Origin: Moringa oleifera
Lineage: Eukaryota; Streptophyta; Magnoliopsida; Brassicales; Moringaceae
Reading direction: 5' to 3'
Length of the DNA stretch: 64,000 nucleotides
Assembly: GCA_021397835.1 (NCBI GenBank)
Contig: JAJFZO010000168.1
Location: 1,922,001 to 1,986,000, forward strand
This document shows, piece by piece, positions 1 to 12,543 of this stretch. Each line of letters begins with the position of its first letter. The first letter of the stretch is position 1. The notes below the pieces were generated by a model. That model ran no database searches, was not told the origin of the DNA, and saw only the letters and a list, made by a program, of their open reading frames with translations. The position numbers were made by a program, and so were the translations under genes.

Positions 1-540
1 TAAGTTAATGCTGGGGGTTCCAAATCTAGGTGTGAGATTTTAGATTTGGGCTAAGGATTCTAGATCTTGGTTGGGATTTTAGATTTATATTGGGGTTTTC
101 AAATCTTGTTGTGGTTTTGGATTTGGGCTAAGGATTACAGATCTTGGTTATGATTTTAGATCTATGCTGGGATTCTAAATCTGGGTGCGAGATTTTAGAT
201 TTGGGCTACAGATTCCAAATATATGCTAGAGATTCTAGATCTAGGCATGAATTTCTAGTTCCATCGAGATTTTTAGATATGGGTGTGGTTCTACTTCTAT
301 CAGGGTTTCACATCTAGGTTGGGGATTTCAGATTTATGTTAAGAGTTCCAGATCTATGTTGAGAATTCTAAATTTTGGCACGAGGTTCTGTTTCTATTAG
401 GGTTTTGGATCTAGACATAGTTCTACTTCCATCAAGGTTTCAAATCTAGCATATCAAAACCTTGGCCTTTGCTGATTGCAACAAAAGAAGATGTGGTTTT
501 ACTTCCATCTAGGTTTTAAATCTAGCTTATTAAAATCTCT
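1..540. repeat. Degenerate ~20-bp tandem array
   Basis: Imperfect tandem array whose basic unit is about 20 bp (variants of attttagatttgggctaagg and attctagatcttggttggg). Longer echoes sit about 77 and 155 bp apart; for example gggctaaggatt occurs near 49 and 126. It starts before the window. It carries no open frame and probably belongs to the interior of the CACTA element whose 3' end lies at 3291, but that link is inference. Confidence 0.7.
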
Positions 541-1319
541 TTTTAGTTTTAGTAAGGTTAATAGTTTCTCTTGAATTTATAATTTTATATTGTTTTTTAC
601 AGTGGACACTGCGATGGTTGACTTTGAAACCTTAACTGATAAAGTAAAGATTAATGTTCATTAAACTATATATATGCTGGATTTTGCTTGATATATGTTA
701 GTTTTATAAAAACACAAATATGAATTTTTGGAGTTTGTTTAGGCAAAAAATTAGCTGATTGAAACCTTGATAGATTTTTTGAGATAAGCAAAAATTATGG
801 TTATTCTGTTTAGTTTCTTTATTTTGAATAATATATTTGTATGTTATGTTTACTAAATGACATTGAAGCATATTACTTTGTATGAAACCTATTTTTACAA
901 ATGAAAAAAGCATGCTTGTGCGGGTTAATGGGTAAAATACATGACACTAAACAATATTTTATTTGCTTGTTCTCAACATGTTCTTAAAATATATAGACCT
1001 TTTTGAAGGGATGAAAAGGATGTCTAAATCTACTTGAAAACTTAAGGTGAGTTTTCTTTAAAACTCCTAAAAAAAGATATGCATAACTATAAATCATAAT
1101 TATATAATAATCAAATTTGGTCAATGGGTGAAAGAAAGCCCACAGATATGGATGTTTGGATGATATCTCTACTATATGATTCATTTTGCAAGTAGATTAA
1201 CGCAACCATGTGACAAAGAAGTAGTGATCTTCCCATATAACATCATGTAAGCATGAACTTAATTTTTTTAATTGCACTCGTTAAGTAACTAATAATTTAA
1301 TTTGCCTTAATAATTTAGA

Positions 1320-1751
1320 CATCATTGGATATTGGTGATTGTTGAGTTGTAGGCATTCACATATACGGTTTTTGATCCTTTAGGGCATGCTTCTCATGCT
1401 AAGTTACACGTGCTCATGTCGATGTCAGTTCAATTATTTTATACTTACATTAGTATATGTAATTGCAGTTTCAAGATTAGTAATCTTCTTTTTTTTTCAG
1501 CATTTTTAGAATGTTCTTCGTAATAGACATGTCATCCATTAGCCAATGGAATTGCCAAAGTATTGTTGTTAAGGTATGTATGCTATGGACCATATGTGAT
1601 ATTAAATTTTATTATTTTTAGTCAAAAATGTAACATTTAAATTATGCTAATATAGTATCCACGTCAACCTTTTAACTATGAGTGTGGATACTATATGATG
1701 AAGTACATGAAGGATATCATTAACAGACATAATAATAATGCACCATACTAA
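1320..1751 (+). pseudogene. Ulp1-like (C48) cysteine peptidase relic of a CACTA element
   Basis: Two exon-like pieces show the C48 peptidase signature. The first (1320-1390) reads HHWILVIVE, then a stop, then VFDPLG, giving the catalytic His of the HW motif (1323) and the Asp of the FDPLG motif (1374). After a stretch that could be an intron, a second piece reads QPFNYECGYYMMKYMKDI and ends at taa 1749-1751. It contains the catalytic Cys (1683-1685) in the usual ECGYYVM context. The His, Asp, Cys order and spacing fit SUMO-protease-like domains captured by plant CACTA transposons. The in-frame stop in the first piece makes this copy inactive. It could also be a fragment of a host Ulp1 gene, but the downstream CACTA terminus argues for the transposon version. 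Confidence 0.6.
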
Positions 1752-2867
1752 AAAATAGTAAGTTTTTAAATAATTATTTATGTAAAATGTTGTGTATAAT
1801 ATTATAATTACTGTTTGACTAAGTTTTATATTTTTCATATGCACTACTAATGGATATTGATACTTACAGTTAGTCTGAGCTTGATGATGTCAGACAAGAG
1901 TTCGGGCAATACATATAAAGCATTATGTTAGGTTTCAGGTAAAGGATTAGGACTTATATTTCAAATTTTAGAATATATTATATAGTTGTTAGAAGTTGTA
2001 AGTATTTGTCTTTCAACTTTTATTATAAAAATAGTGTTAATTTATAAATTAATTTTCTTCCATAAGTTTCATACATAGTTGAATGTTTCTATGGATGAGA
2101 ATTATGATTCATTATAGTTTCAAAGTGATAATAAATATGTGTTATGTTGAAGTATATTATGATAAAAGAAGTGATTATGAATGTGTTCTAGATTGAATTA
2201 AAATATGTTGTGAATAGATGAAGTGACGGTGGTGTTAGATTATATAGAGGTATATTAGATTGCTTTAGAAAGTGTTGTTATGAAAAAAGTGGTGCTGGTG
2301 CATTTAATTATATTGAAGTGTGTTAATACTATTAAAGTGCTTTTTGATTAAAAAATGATGGTGGTGTGTTACATTTTATTGAAGTGTGGTAGTAGTATTA
2401 AAATAATTATCATGATATATATTATCATATAATTTTTTTTAAGAAAGTTTAAGATGTTACATTGAAGTGTGTTGATGTCTATTGATAAAATGTACAATAT
2501 GAAGAAGAATTAGTGTATTGGATGTATTAATAAAAAAGGTAGCATGAAAAAATTTACGATGATTTATTTTCTTTATTGTATGCAACATTTTTTTTGGATA
2601 TTTTCAAATTTTTTAGGTAAAGAGAAAAATGTGAATTCATAGGCAAAAATTTTTAATTTTGAAAAAAAATGGTAATCAAATAATAATTAAAAATCTAAAT
2701 TATAATCACTAATTAAGATTATTAAAAAATTAAATAATGATTCAAATTATTAAATGTTAAAAATAAAAAATTAAATAATAATTCAAAATCTTAAATATTT
2801 GTCAATTCAAATTTTGATATTTTATATATTTTTGATTTTTTAAAATTAAAAAATAAAAATTAATTAC

Positions 2868-3291
2868 ACTTTGTCCACAATTCTAGCAAAATTATGGATA
2901 AAGATTCATAAAATAATTAAAAATATTTTTTAGTTTACAATTATATAACTATGAATAAAATCAAAAATAATTGTAAACTAAGGCTTGTTTTATTCACAAT
3001 TCTAAAACTATGAATAAAATTTTTAATGACTGTGAACTAAAGTAATTTTATTCACAGTTATGAAATTGTGAATAAAAACTTAAATGGATTGTGAATTATT
3101 TTCACTTTTATTCATAATTTAAGAACTGTAAATTAAAGTTTTAGTGAACTATGAACTATTACCACTTATGTTCACAATTCAAAAATTGTGAACTATTTTA
3201 ATCGACTTTTGTTCTCAATATATAGTCTATAGTTTTAAAACTGTGAAAAAGCTATTTAAAGTTATGAATAAGAGGCTATTTTGTTGTAGTG
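2868..3291. repeat. CACTA subterminal repeats and 3' terminal inverted repeat
   Basis: Copies of ttcacaattctaaaactatgaataaa-like units occur in both orientations at about 40-bp spacing from 2868 to 3270, so the strand can fold on itself many times. The block stops at the terminal sequence ending ttgttgtagtg at 3291. Subterminal transposase-binding arrays of this kind are typical of CACTA elements. Confidence 0.65.
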
Positions 3292-3299
3292 TTCTTTTA

Positions 3300-4240
3300 G
3301 ACGTGACTGATTTTGATCCCACATCCATATCAACTTTTTTTCAATGTGATCGACTTTGATATAACATCAAGTTATAGGTTTAGTTTATATACCAGATGTC
3401 ATTGAATTTGATCTCACATCAAATTCTAGATTTAGTTTATATATCAAATGTGACTGACTTTGATCTCACCTTAAATTCTAGATCAAATGTGATTGACTTA
3501 TTTCTCACATTAGATTGATTTAACTCCTTATGTGATTGACTCCGATCTCACATCAAATTTCAAATCTAATGTAACCAACTCCGTTCTTATATTAGATCAA
3601 TTCTGTGTGATTAACTTTGATCTTATATCAAATTTTAGATCTAATGCGATCGACTCAATTCTCATATTAGATCAATTCAACTCTTGATGTGATTGACTTT
3701 GATCTTATTCATATCACACTCCAAATCTAATGTAATGAAATCAGTTCTCATAATAAATCAATTGAACTCCCAATGTAATTGACTTTGATCTCACATCAAA
3801 TTTCAGATCTAATCTGAATGATTCAATTCTCACATTAGATTAATTCAACTCCCGATGTCATTAACGTTGTTTTCATATTAAACTCCAAATCTAACTAACT
3901 TAGTTCTCATCTTAGATTAGTTTCACTCTTAATGTGATTAAATATGATCTCATATCAAAATAATTTGATCCCAAAATGATTGATCTGATCTCACATTAAA
4001 TAACTTAATCCCAATGTGATTGACTCCATTCTCATATTAGACCAACTCAATACCCGATATGATTGATTTTAGTCTTACATCAAGACAACTTGATCCCAAT
4101 GTGATTGACTCTGTTTCCACATTAGACTAGCCCAACATGTGATGTGATTAACTCTAAGCTCATATCAAGACAACTTGGTCCTTGTGTGATTGACTCTATT
4201 CTTACATTAAACCACCCCCATAATAGATGTGATAAACTTT
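3300..4240. repeat. Degenerate 35-52-bp tandem array
   Basis: About 20 imperfect units beginning tgtgattgactttgatctcacatc, with alternating fillers (atcaaattctagatctaa or attagatcaattcaactcc). Unit length alternates between about 35 and 52 bp, giving a two-unit higher-order period near 80 bp. No reading frame is preserved. The array starts just after the CACTA terminus and stops at the edge of the 11-kb duplicated segment (4245). It is not repeated next to the second copy at 51601. Confidence 0.75.
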
Positions 4241-4700
4241 AATCTCACAGAGATAACACTAAGTAGTGGTGGGATAAATTCAAGTAGGATTGATCATTAG
4301 TTTTACCTTAAGTAGGGTAATAATTAACCTTACCATGGTGTGTGGTAGGGATACTATTGTTAAAAATCATCATCAACCTTGTCACATAGTTGGCTAGGGA
4401 CATAATCATCAAAAGATTGTCAACTTTAAATGTAGTTGGATAAGGACATAATTGTTAATGATTGCCAACCATGCCACATAATTAGGTAAGGATACAATTG
4501 TGAAAAATCTTTAATCTTGTCACATAGTCGAATAAGGATATAATCAATAATAATCTTCAACCCTATCGTATAGTTGAGCAGGGACATAACTTTAAAAATT
4601 GCCAACCCTACCACGGAATATGGTAGGACCAATAATTGTTTGAAAACTGAAGCTTTCTTTATGAGTCAGCTCTTCTTCCCGCACTTAAAGGGGGGGGCAA

Positions 4701-4703
<3 letters not shown>

Positions 4704-4748
<45 letters not shown>
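4704..4748. repeat. (TA)n microsatellite
   Basis: About 22 TA repeats. The matching place in the second copy (near 52071) has only atatatatgta, so this tract expanded after the duplication or shrank there. Confidence 0.95.
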
Positions 4749-4751
<3 letters not shown>

Positions 4752-7700
4752 TATTTTACTTGTTTGGAAAACCCACAACCTTTAACTCTTCAGCTTACCT
4801 CAAGCATCAGTCCTTCAATTTAGCTTTTAAATCGTTTAGTTTAGCTTTGACATTGTTTAGCTCGTTTCTGACATAAGACCAAATCAATAATGATTTAATG
4901 ATTCGAAAATCCTGGGATCAATCATAATTTTTCAATACATGCACCTTAACTAATGTCAAGATCTTCAAATATTCTCTCCATAATATTTGCCTAAAATCTC
5001 TTATGTTGGAAGGAACTAAACAGAAGAAATAGATAGCTTCCAACCATATCCAAACAATACCTCATTCTCTGAGATAGGATAAGGGCGGCAATGGGTAAAT
5101 GTTATATGTATAACTAGTTAGCACCAACTTTGACCAGCAAGACTCCTTTGTCAAAACTGAAACATAGTTGGTAGATCTACCACCACACCTTTGGCTAACC
5201 TACCACTAGTATGCAACTTGGCCCATAATGTGACACCTACCAAGCTCCATGTTACAATCTAGTGGACTATTAAAAGCTACTAAGGGCTCTTTGATATTTT
5301 CCCCATAAAATTTGCCTGAAATCCTACGAAAGATACCTCCATGAAAGGAAACCACCCAAACCTAAAGAAAGACCCATAACCTTATAAAAAGCTTAGAATT
5401 CCTCATAAAAGGGTGAAACTCTCCTTCTCTTTTTCTGACTCATTAGAAGCTAGGTTAACACATGGTAGTGAGGTTAAGGTCAGTTAAACCTATAGGAAGT
5501 TGAGCTGGCACTAGACAATTAGGGTTTAGGTTGACATAATCCAACAGAAGTCAAGCTTACACTTAACAGTTAGGTTAAGGCTAGAATAAAATATTAGAAA
5601 CTGAGCTAACGCTCAGCAAGAAAATGTATGTGAGAGTAAATGTAAACACATGCATGAAAGAAAATGAATATGACATATTACAAAATATTACAAACTATTC
5701 TATATCTTATAAATGAAGTTAAATTATTTAGAAAGATGGGAATATCATTAAAACATAGAAAGCAAAGTATAGAAGTGGGCACTAGTTGCCACCATTCTTA
5801 GTGGCTTCATCAAAAAATTAAAGGGGCGGGGGGTAGATAACTCGACTACTAGTGCCTCTTCTGTTGGTACGCCAAGGCTGAACCTTAGCTAGAAGAGATT
5901 AAAGTTTTATACAAGATTGCAAAATGTCTAGACATATTTTTTGGTGCACCATCCAATAGAAGTCTAAGACAAATTCATCCTTCAACTTTTGTATCTCATA
6001 TGATACCTTGAACTTCTAACCATTTCCTTTTGAGCCCAACTTAGCCTGAACATATATGGTTCTCTTCCTAGTATCGTTAATGATAATTAATCAAAATTCT
6101 TTCTTGACTTCTTACATCTGTAGGTTCCCTTTCAATTGTTTGTCCTCCTTTTTGAAATGTTTCACCTTAGATTGGAGCAAGGTTTATTTCTATGCACATT
6201 GGACTTTAGCTTTTTTTTTTTCTTTTACCTTTGGGATCCTTTCTCAGCCTTAAGAAGACTCTACGAGGTCAAGGCATACTAGCCAATAATTATTTTCTAG
6301 TGTTGCATGGCCTATGATGTAGTAGAAATCAATTTAGTTTAAATACAAACTAATAAACACCATGACTATTTTATGTTGGTAGATAAAACCAAAGCCTTTC
6401 AAACTAGTTACCTGTTATTAGTCTCTTTTATCTTTTCTTGATCTTTGTCTAAGATCATTTCATGAAAGAGAGCATAAGTGATTTATAAAGCGATGATGTT
6501 ATCGCTGGGACAAATGCTAGTGATGGGTAAAAGGTTAGGCAATGCATTAAGTGAATGTTAATTTGCCTTAGCCTTAAGGGTTCGAACTGCCATGACTTTG
6601 ACCTTTTCACTGATGAGGTTTACTTAAGTAGTCGTGGCAACAACCTTGGTAGCTTTGACCTTTTTAGTCTTAGGCTTATCGACAATAGCTTTCATTGGTT
6701 AGTAGCTCTAATAGTGGCAACAACAGCATAAACAGTTGACCTTCTTCTAGTCATTAGTACTGTGGACACAAGCTCTGTAAGGATTGGACTTAACCTGCTA
6801 ATCAAAACTGGAAGCTAAAAGCATGACCACCCTAGCACCCATACTCTTCACTATAAAAGATAGACAAACAAAATCTTTTAGATTCACCAGCATAAAATTT
6901 ACACAAAACAAAAAACAAGTTAATTCCAATGACTACTAAAAACAAAGGCATAAAAAAAGAGCAGTCCTAACCACCTTTAATGCCAGACCCTTTGTTAGAA
7001 AAATCAAGCTAATGATATTAACATCACAACATAATGCTAGAATGGAAAACATTAGAAATAAACCTTAAAATGAGGATCAATCCAAACTATATGGTCTAAA
7101 GTGTAACATGAACTCATTACAAAATTTGATTAGGTCAAACACCAACTTAGTAATTTGGAGTAGTAAAATAACTAGTAGAGCTTCTAATGGAGAAACCTCA
7201 AAAAGCAAATAGTAGGATTCTTAATGAGGGAGCCTTGTGAAGATTAAACATTAAGCTTTGTGAGAAAGGGATCTTGAGACTAAGATGGCACGAGTCCCAA
7301 TAAAAGAGCTTAAGTTATCTAACACCTTGACATACAGAAGCCATAATTTGTTTTTTGTTTTTTGTTTTTGTTTAATAAACACTCATCTCTCTAGCTTTAG
7401 CCTCTTCCTTAAGAGGCTTTAATAGGGGCATAATGCATTCTCATCCTTAGCACCATTGATAGGGGTAACCTAAATCTTGCAATTATAATTCATACCCCTC
7501 TATGACATGTAAAATATCCTAACTATCATCTATTTACAAAATTTGAGATATACTTAGATTTCAAAATAATAAGGGGTGACATTCTTAAGCCTGATGTACC
7601 ATCAGTCTAAACCATGTTGCCTCATGCTAAAGTGTCATTTTATATGAAAGAAATCAAAATTCTTATGGAAAAATCTTCATAGTCAAGCTTTTGTAGAATG

Positions 7701-10193
7701 ACTATGAAAGCAATAATATATCTCTAGTTATTTATGAAATAATTGTGTATGGGCAAACAATATAAGAAACTTGAATCAAGCCATTCAGAATTCTTCATAT
7801 AAACTCAAATACCTAACGCTAGGTATTTAAGGATGATCTATGGCTAGGCAACTACTAGCTCTTTGCTTAAAGGCATTTTGTACTTTTCCTAAGCTTTCTT
7901 ACCTTTTTTCTTAGTGACATTACCACAAGCGATGCTTTTTGAATCCATGACAGTAGAAAACAGAAACTTCTCATGAATATCACTTAACAAAGCCTTAGAA
8001 CAAATAAGCCTAAAACCTTCACTAGGTAGCTTAAAATCAAGAAGACCAAGAGATCAAGAACGAAATATAAATAATACTACTAAGAAAATAAGAATGGTTA
8101 AAGAATGAACCAATAATCACTTAGAAAAGTGATATAGTTGGCAAAACATATGTGTTATTGGCCTCATGAACAAAAATGGATCAAAGATTGCAATGATTTG
8201 AAGCAAAATCACTTAGATAAGGGATTTTTTAAGGAAGAAAACTAGAGTTGTTCAGTCTTTCAAAGGCTAGAGAAAGAAAGGACAAGCAATCGAAATAATG
8301 TGGAAGAGGTACTACGACATTATTAAAGCACAGCTCTCTAAAGTCAAATTGGCATGTCGTTTTGAGTGACTACAGCAAAATGAAAAATTTTTATTACATA
8401 GTCATAGTTCCACTATTTTACTCATCAAGCAAGCTAAGTCACAAATAGTGGCATGTGGCTCGTGGCATAAATGACATCACTCATTTCGACAAACCTCAAC
8501 ATGTGGCAAAAATGATGTCACTCTTATAGAAAAGCTGAAAGTTATGGGACAAATTATTAACTTTTCAAATTGGAATATTTCATGCCTTAATTTTTAGATT
8601 AAAGTATTTCAAGTCTTAGTTTTTAGAATGGGTATTTCATATCCCAAGCTTTCAAATCAAGGTAATACATACATAAGTTCGCAAAACAACATGTAAACAA
8701 TATGCGATATAAAACAAAACATTATTTATGTAGCCATCTAGGCCTCAAGCAAGAATGACATCAATCTATTTTTTAAAACGATGAGTGACATATGTTTAGT
8801 GTGCATTTATCTACATGGCATTCTAATTAGCAATCACCTCAGTTTCTAGGCCAAGAATCCCAAGCTGACATGGTACCACAAAACTTACCTAATCATTAAG
8901 GCAGTTTAGCTAAGTAAAATAAGGACTCCAAAAAGACCCCCAATTTGCGATTTTCTAGTTTCGCTTTCCACTTATTCCTACAAATCCACCCAAAAAAGAA
9001 AAAAGAGATAACACAAAACCCCTATCTATTACAAAATACGGGTGACATTCTTATCCATATTATAACTATCTAGAAAAAGTCTTAGTTATCTCTTATTCTC
9101 CTTGAAGACTCACTTGGAATATTAAAACTGATATGCATATTAGAGATTCTCCCTTGTGTTATAGATCCTTTGAAACTCTTCATTCTTAATCAAGTACGCA
9201 ATTTTAAGATGGTATCAATAAATATTGTAATAAAAGTCATGATTTTATAAAGATTGCAAGGAAAATTTTTTTAACAAACAAACAAATTTAATAAAAAAAT
9301 TAGGAAGAACATGTATAAAAGAGTAAAATTTTTTATTCAATAATTTTGAATATATATATATAAATTAATATATTTTAATATTTTACTTTAATAAAACATC
9401 TAACACATATTTCAAATAATAACAAAGATACCTTTGAAACTTTTTTTAAATATTTGATGGTTGTTAAAAGTTACTAGATTATTGTTTAGTTATAAATATT
9501 ATATTGAATTTTTATTTTTTAAATCTTATATATTTTAAATTCATGATTAGATTTTTTGTTATTTGATTTGTTACTTTAAATTTGCTAAATTTTAAATATT
9601 AAGTGATTTAAAAATCTAATATAAATTAAAACAACAACAATAATAATAAAATTTAAGATTTATTCAACATTAAAAAATCAAAAATAAAAAATGAATCTAT
9701 TTATTAAATTATTAGCAAAGTATTATTTATATCAATTGACTAAATCGTAGAGGTAATTATTTATTTTTAAAACAATGACAAGTGTAAAAGTGTTACATCA
9801 TAAGGAAGAAAATTATAATTTACTCTTAAGAATATAATAATGATATCAAAATTTTATTTTTAATATTATTTTGCAACAAATAATGAAAATTTTAATTTTT
9901 AAAAATAATTAAATAATACATTACACAAAATTTAAACTAGTTATACATAAAGCTTATCTTTTATATCTGAAAGATACATTTTAAAATGGTAAAGAATTTT
10001 GCCATAAAGATTATTCTAAGAGTAAATTGATGTGATTGGTTTTTCTTCTTTTCACAGTAATAATAACAAAATAAAATTTTATTTATTTATAGTTTCTTTT
10101 TTTTATTTCTTTCACCCACATTTAAAGAGGAAAAACCTTTAAAAAGAAAGAATAATTCCCTTTTTTCTCTTCCATTTTTTTTTTTTTGGCTTT

Positions 10194-10213
10194 GGGGGGG
10201 GGGGGGGGGGGGG
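10194..10213 (+). repeat. G20 homopolymer, followed by a second G run
   Basis: Twenty consecutive G residues, then tgcc and five more G. The second segmental copy has only six G at the same place (57615-57620). The strand could form a G-quadruplex. The length may partly be an assembly artefact. Confidence 0.9.
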
Positions 10214-10519
10214 TGCCGGGGGAATCTCATCTTATGGCTCTTATAATGAGTGATCAAATTAAAGCGAAACTAATATACTAACTAAAAGATTCATATTTTT
10301 GGTGATTGTTGTGTTTTTCTTTTTCCGATTATATTTTGTACATTTTTAAAAAATGTGTACTCTCTCTTTGATTTTATTTTGAAATGCAAAAAATCTAACT
10401 TGATATTATTATTGGCCTAAGGTTTATTAATTTATTTCGATTCAGTAATTGATAAAATAAATCTACGTTAGGTCACATGCATGATTCCAAATAAAGGATG
10501 CATGTGCCATGTATTATTT

Positions 10520-10800
10520 TAATGTTTCATTTCTTCATATAGTAGCACCATGCCTTATAGTATTTAGTTATTGTCTTATTATATTAAATTACATCTTATT
10601 TTATGTAAATCATATCTTATAATATATATATGTTTATCGTGTTTTGGTGTATTGACGTCGTATTTTTTTGCAATAATGTCATGTCTTGTTGTACGTTAGT
10701 CGTATCTTGTTGTATTGACATTATGCCTTATTGTATGAATGTTGTCTTTTTATCTGAAATCATGTCTTTTTGTTATTTTAATATGATGATATTTTGTGTT
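10520..10800 (+). repeat. ~21-bp tandem array, left arm of an inverted pair
   Basis: Repeated units resembling aatcatgtcttgttgtattg (variants catgccttatagtattt, catatcttattatatgt and others), about 20-22 bp each. They are the reverse complement of the units at 11215-11760. The same arm is present in the second segmental copy at about 58060-58330. Confidence 0.7.
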
Positions 10801-11214
10801 ATAATTTAGAAAAATTAATTACAATTAATTCTATAGACTTAATCTATAGTGCCATGTGCTTGATAGAATGATAAATATTGTTAGAATTTTCTTGTTATTG
10901 GATGGGTCATGAATAACATGTCAACCATTCAATTTAAAACAACTGATTTATTATTAAAGAAATCTAAGAACTATGCCCAATTAACGGAGAAAGTTTGATT
11001 GTCCGTGCATGGACACAAATTTTTTTAAGTTTGATATTTAGCTGAATGAATAATCTTCTATTTTTAACTATGATAGCAAATGATGAAAATTTGAGTTTTA
11101 TGATATTTTATGAAATTTAAATAATGAAGACTAGGATAAAAAAATATTTGTAATGACAATTTTATATAATTTGTTATTATAACATTAGGTAGTATAAAAC
11201 ATTGTTCATGCATG

Positions 11215-11760
11215 ACAAAATATGATTCATTCGTATGGAACAAGCCACTATTTATACATATGAAATAAAATACAAACCCAACACAATAAGATAGTATTCA
11301 TATATTACAAAACATGATTGACATACAGTAGTAAGATATGATTTATATATAATAAGGCATCATCCATAAATAATAAAACATGATTCCTATATAAAAAAAC
11401 ACACTCGACATATATATAATAAAGTAAAATTTATATATAATAAAACACAATTGACATACAATAAAGTAAAATTTATATACAATAAGATATAATCAACATA
11501 TAATAAAGTAAAATTTATATATAATAAGATAGAATTGACATATAATAAGACACGAATCATTGATAACAAGAATCGATTATGCACACATGAAATAACATAA
11601 TTCATATATAATAAAATACAATTTATTGATAATAAAATACGATTATAAACACGTGAAATGAGATATGATTTATACATAATAAGACATGAATCACATACAA
11701 CAAGATTGAAAAAACGTGCAATAAAACAGATAAAACATACAACAAGACATTATCATGACA
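11215..11760 (-). repeat. ~21-bp tandem array, right arm of an inverted pair
   Basis: Units resembling acaataagacatgattcatat, each about 21 bp, with a cleaner 42-bp two-unit period at 11400-11560 (acaataaagtaaaatttata alternating with acaataagatataatcaaca). The 42-bp period is a multiple of three, so it yields a long repetitive frame on the minus strand that I do not regard as a gene. The partner arm lies at 10520-10800. The same array occurs at about 58735-59245 in the second copy. A foldback or Mutator-like element with tandem-repeat ends is one explanation; no terminal motif or transposase was found. Confidence 0.7.
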
Positions 11761-12510
11761 TACACTAGAGATTTACTTGCTTAAGACCCATAATAACAAA
11801 CATATCCAAACAAGAAAATAAACATACCCACATAAGATTTAGCCTATAATAAATATAAATCATTCAAAAGAGATATAACTTATGTGTTTGCAATATATTC
11901 TTTTATTATAAATTTAAAAAATGCCTAAAAATATTCGAAATTTTTTTTTCATGAACTTTTTACTCATTGTTTCTTTTATGTTCCAAAATATATTGGATAA
12001 TTCTTTTAAAAAAAATGATAAAAGGATTATCTTATTGTTCCTCGAGATTTCTTGAAGCTTTTGGTGAGAATTGATGATAGTTTTCCTTCATTCCGTGGAA
12101 CCCGAAGTTAATAAGTGAGACAGCCCAAGAAGTCACGTTTGTGGCTATATCCGGTGATTATTAAAATATAATTTTAATTTATTGTCATAGATATTTTTAT
12201 TAATTTTTTTAAAAAAATTGAAAAAAATCTTTTATTGTAAAGTTCAAGGTATGATTAACAAAATATAAAACTGTAATGATTACAATTAAAATTTTAAATC
12301 TTCCAATGCTAAACAATATAAAAACTTTGATTTTACACATTTTTATCAACGTAATTTAAAATCATGAAAGATTCTTGTAAAGGAAACTTCAATACAGCCA
12401 ATCCTTATAGTATAATGTAGGTGAAGACAACATAATTAGACATGAACTCCAATTATGTATGATTAATGACGAAAAGCGCCAATATTATAATTTTTTAGTT
12501 ATTTTAAACC

Positions 12511-12543
<33 letters not shown>

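Larger units (their letters stand above)
1..3291 (+). mobile_element. 3' half of a CACTA (En/Spm-like) DNA transposon
   Basis: Three things point to CACTA. A Ulp1-like peptidase relic lies on the plus strand (1320-1751), as in many plant CACTA elements. It is followed by a short-unit direct and inverted subterminal repeat zone (2868-3270). The zone ends at 3291 in ggctattttgttgtagtg, the reverse complement of the plant CACTA terminus CACTACAACAAAA. The 5' terminus is not in the window, so the left limit given is the window edge rather than the element end. No transposase (TPase) reading frame is visible. Bases 541-1319 hold nothing recognisable. Bases 1752-2860 are AT-rich with a weak degenerate repetition at 2090-2560 (gtggtggtgt/attgaagtgtg variants). 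Confidence 0.65.

Noticed and set aside
4574..4876. 100-aa plus-strand frame
   Set aside because: Half of it is an IYIYIY run from the (TA)n tract. The second segmental copy does not keep it open.
11387..11677. 96-aa minus-strand repetitive frame
   Set aside because: It exists because the 42-bp repeat period is a multiple of three; there is no start context or homology, and the second copy breaks it.
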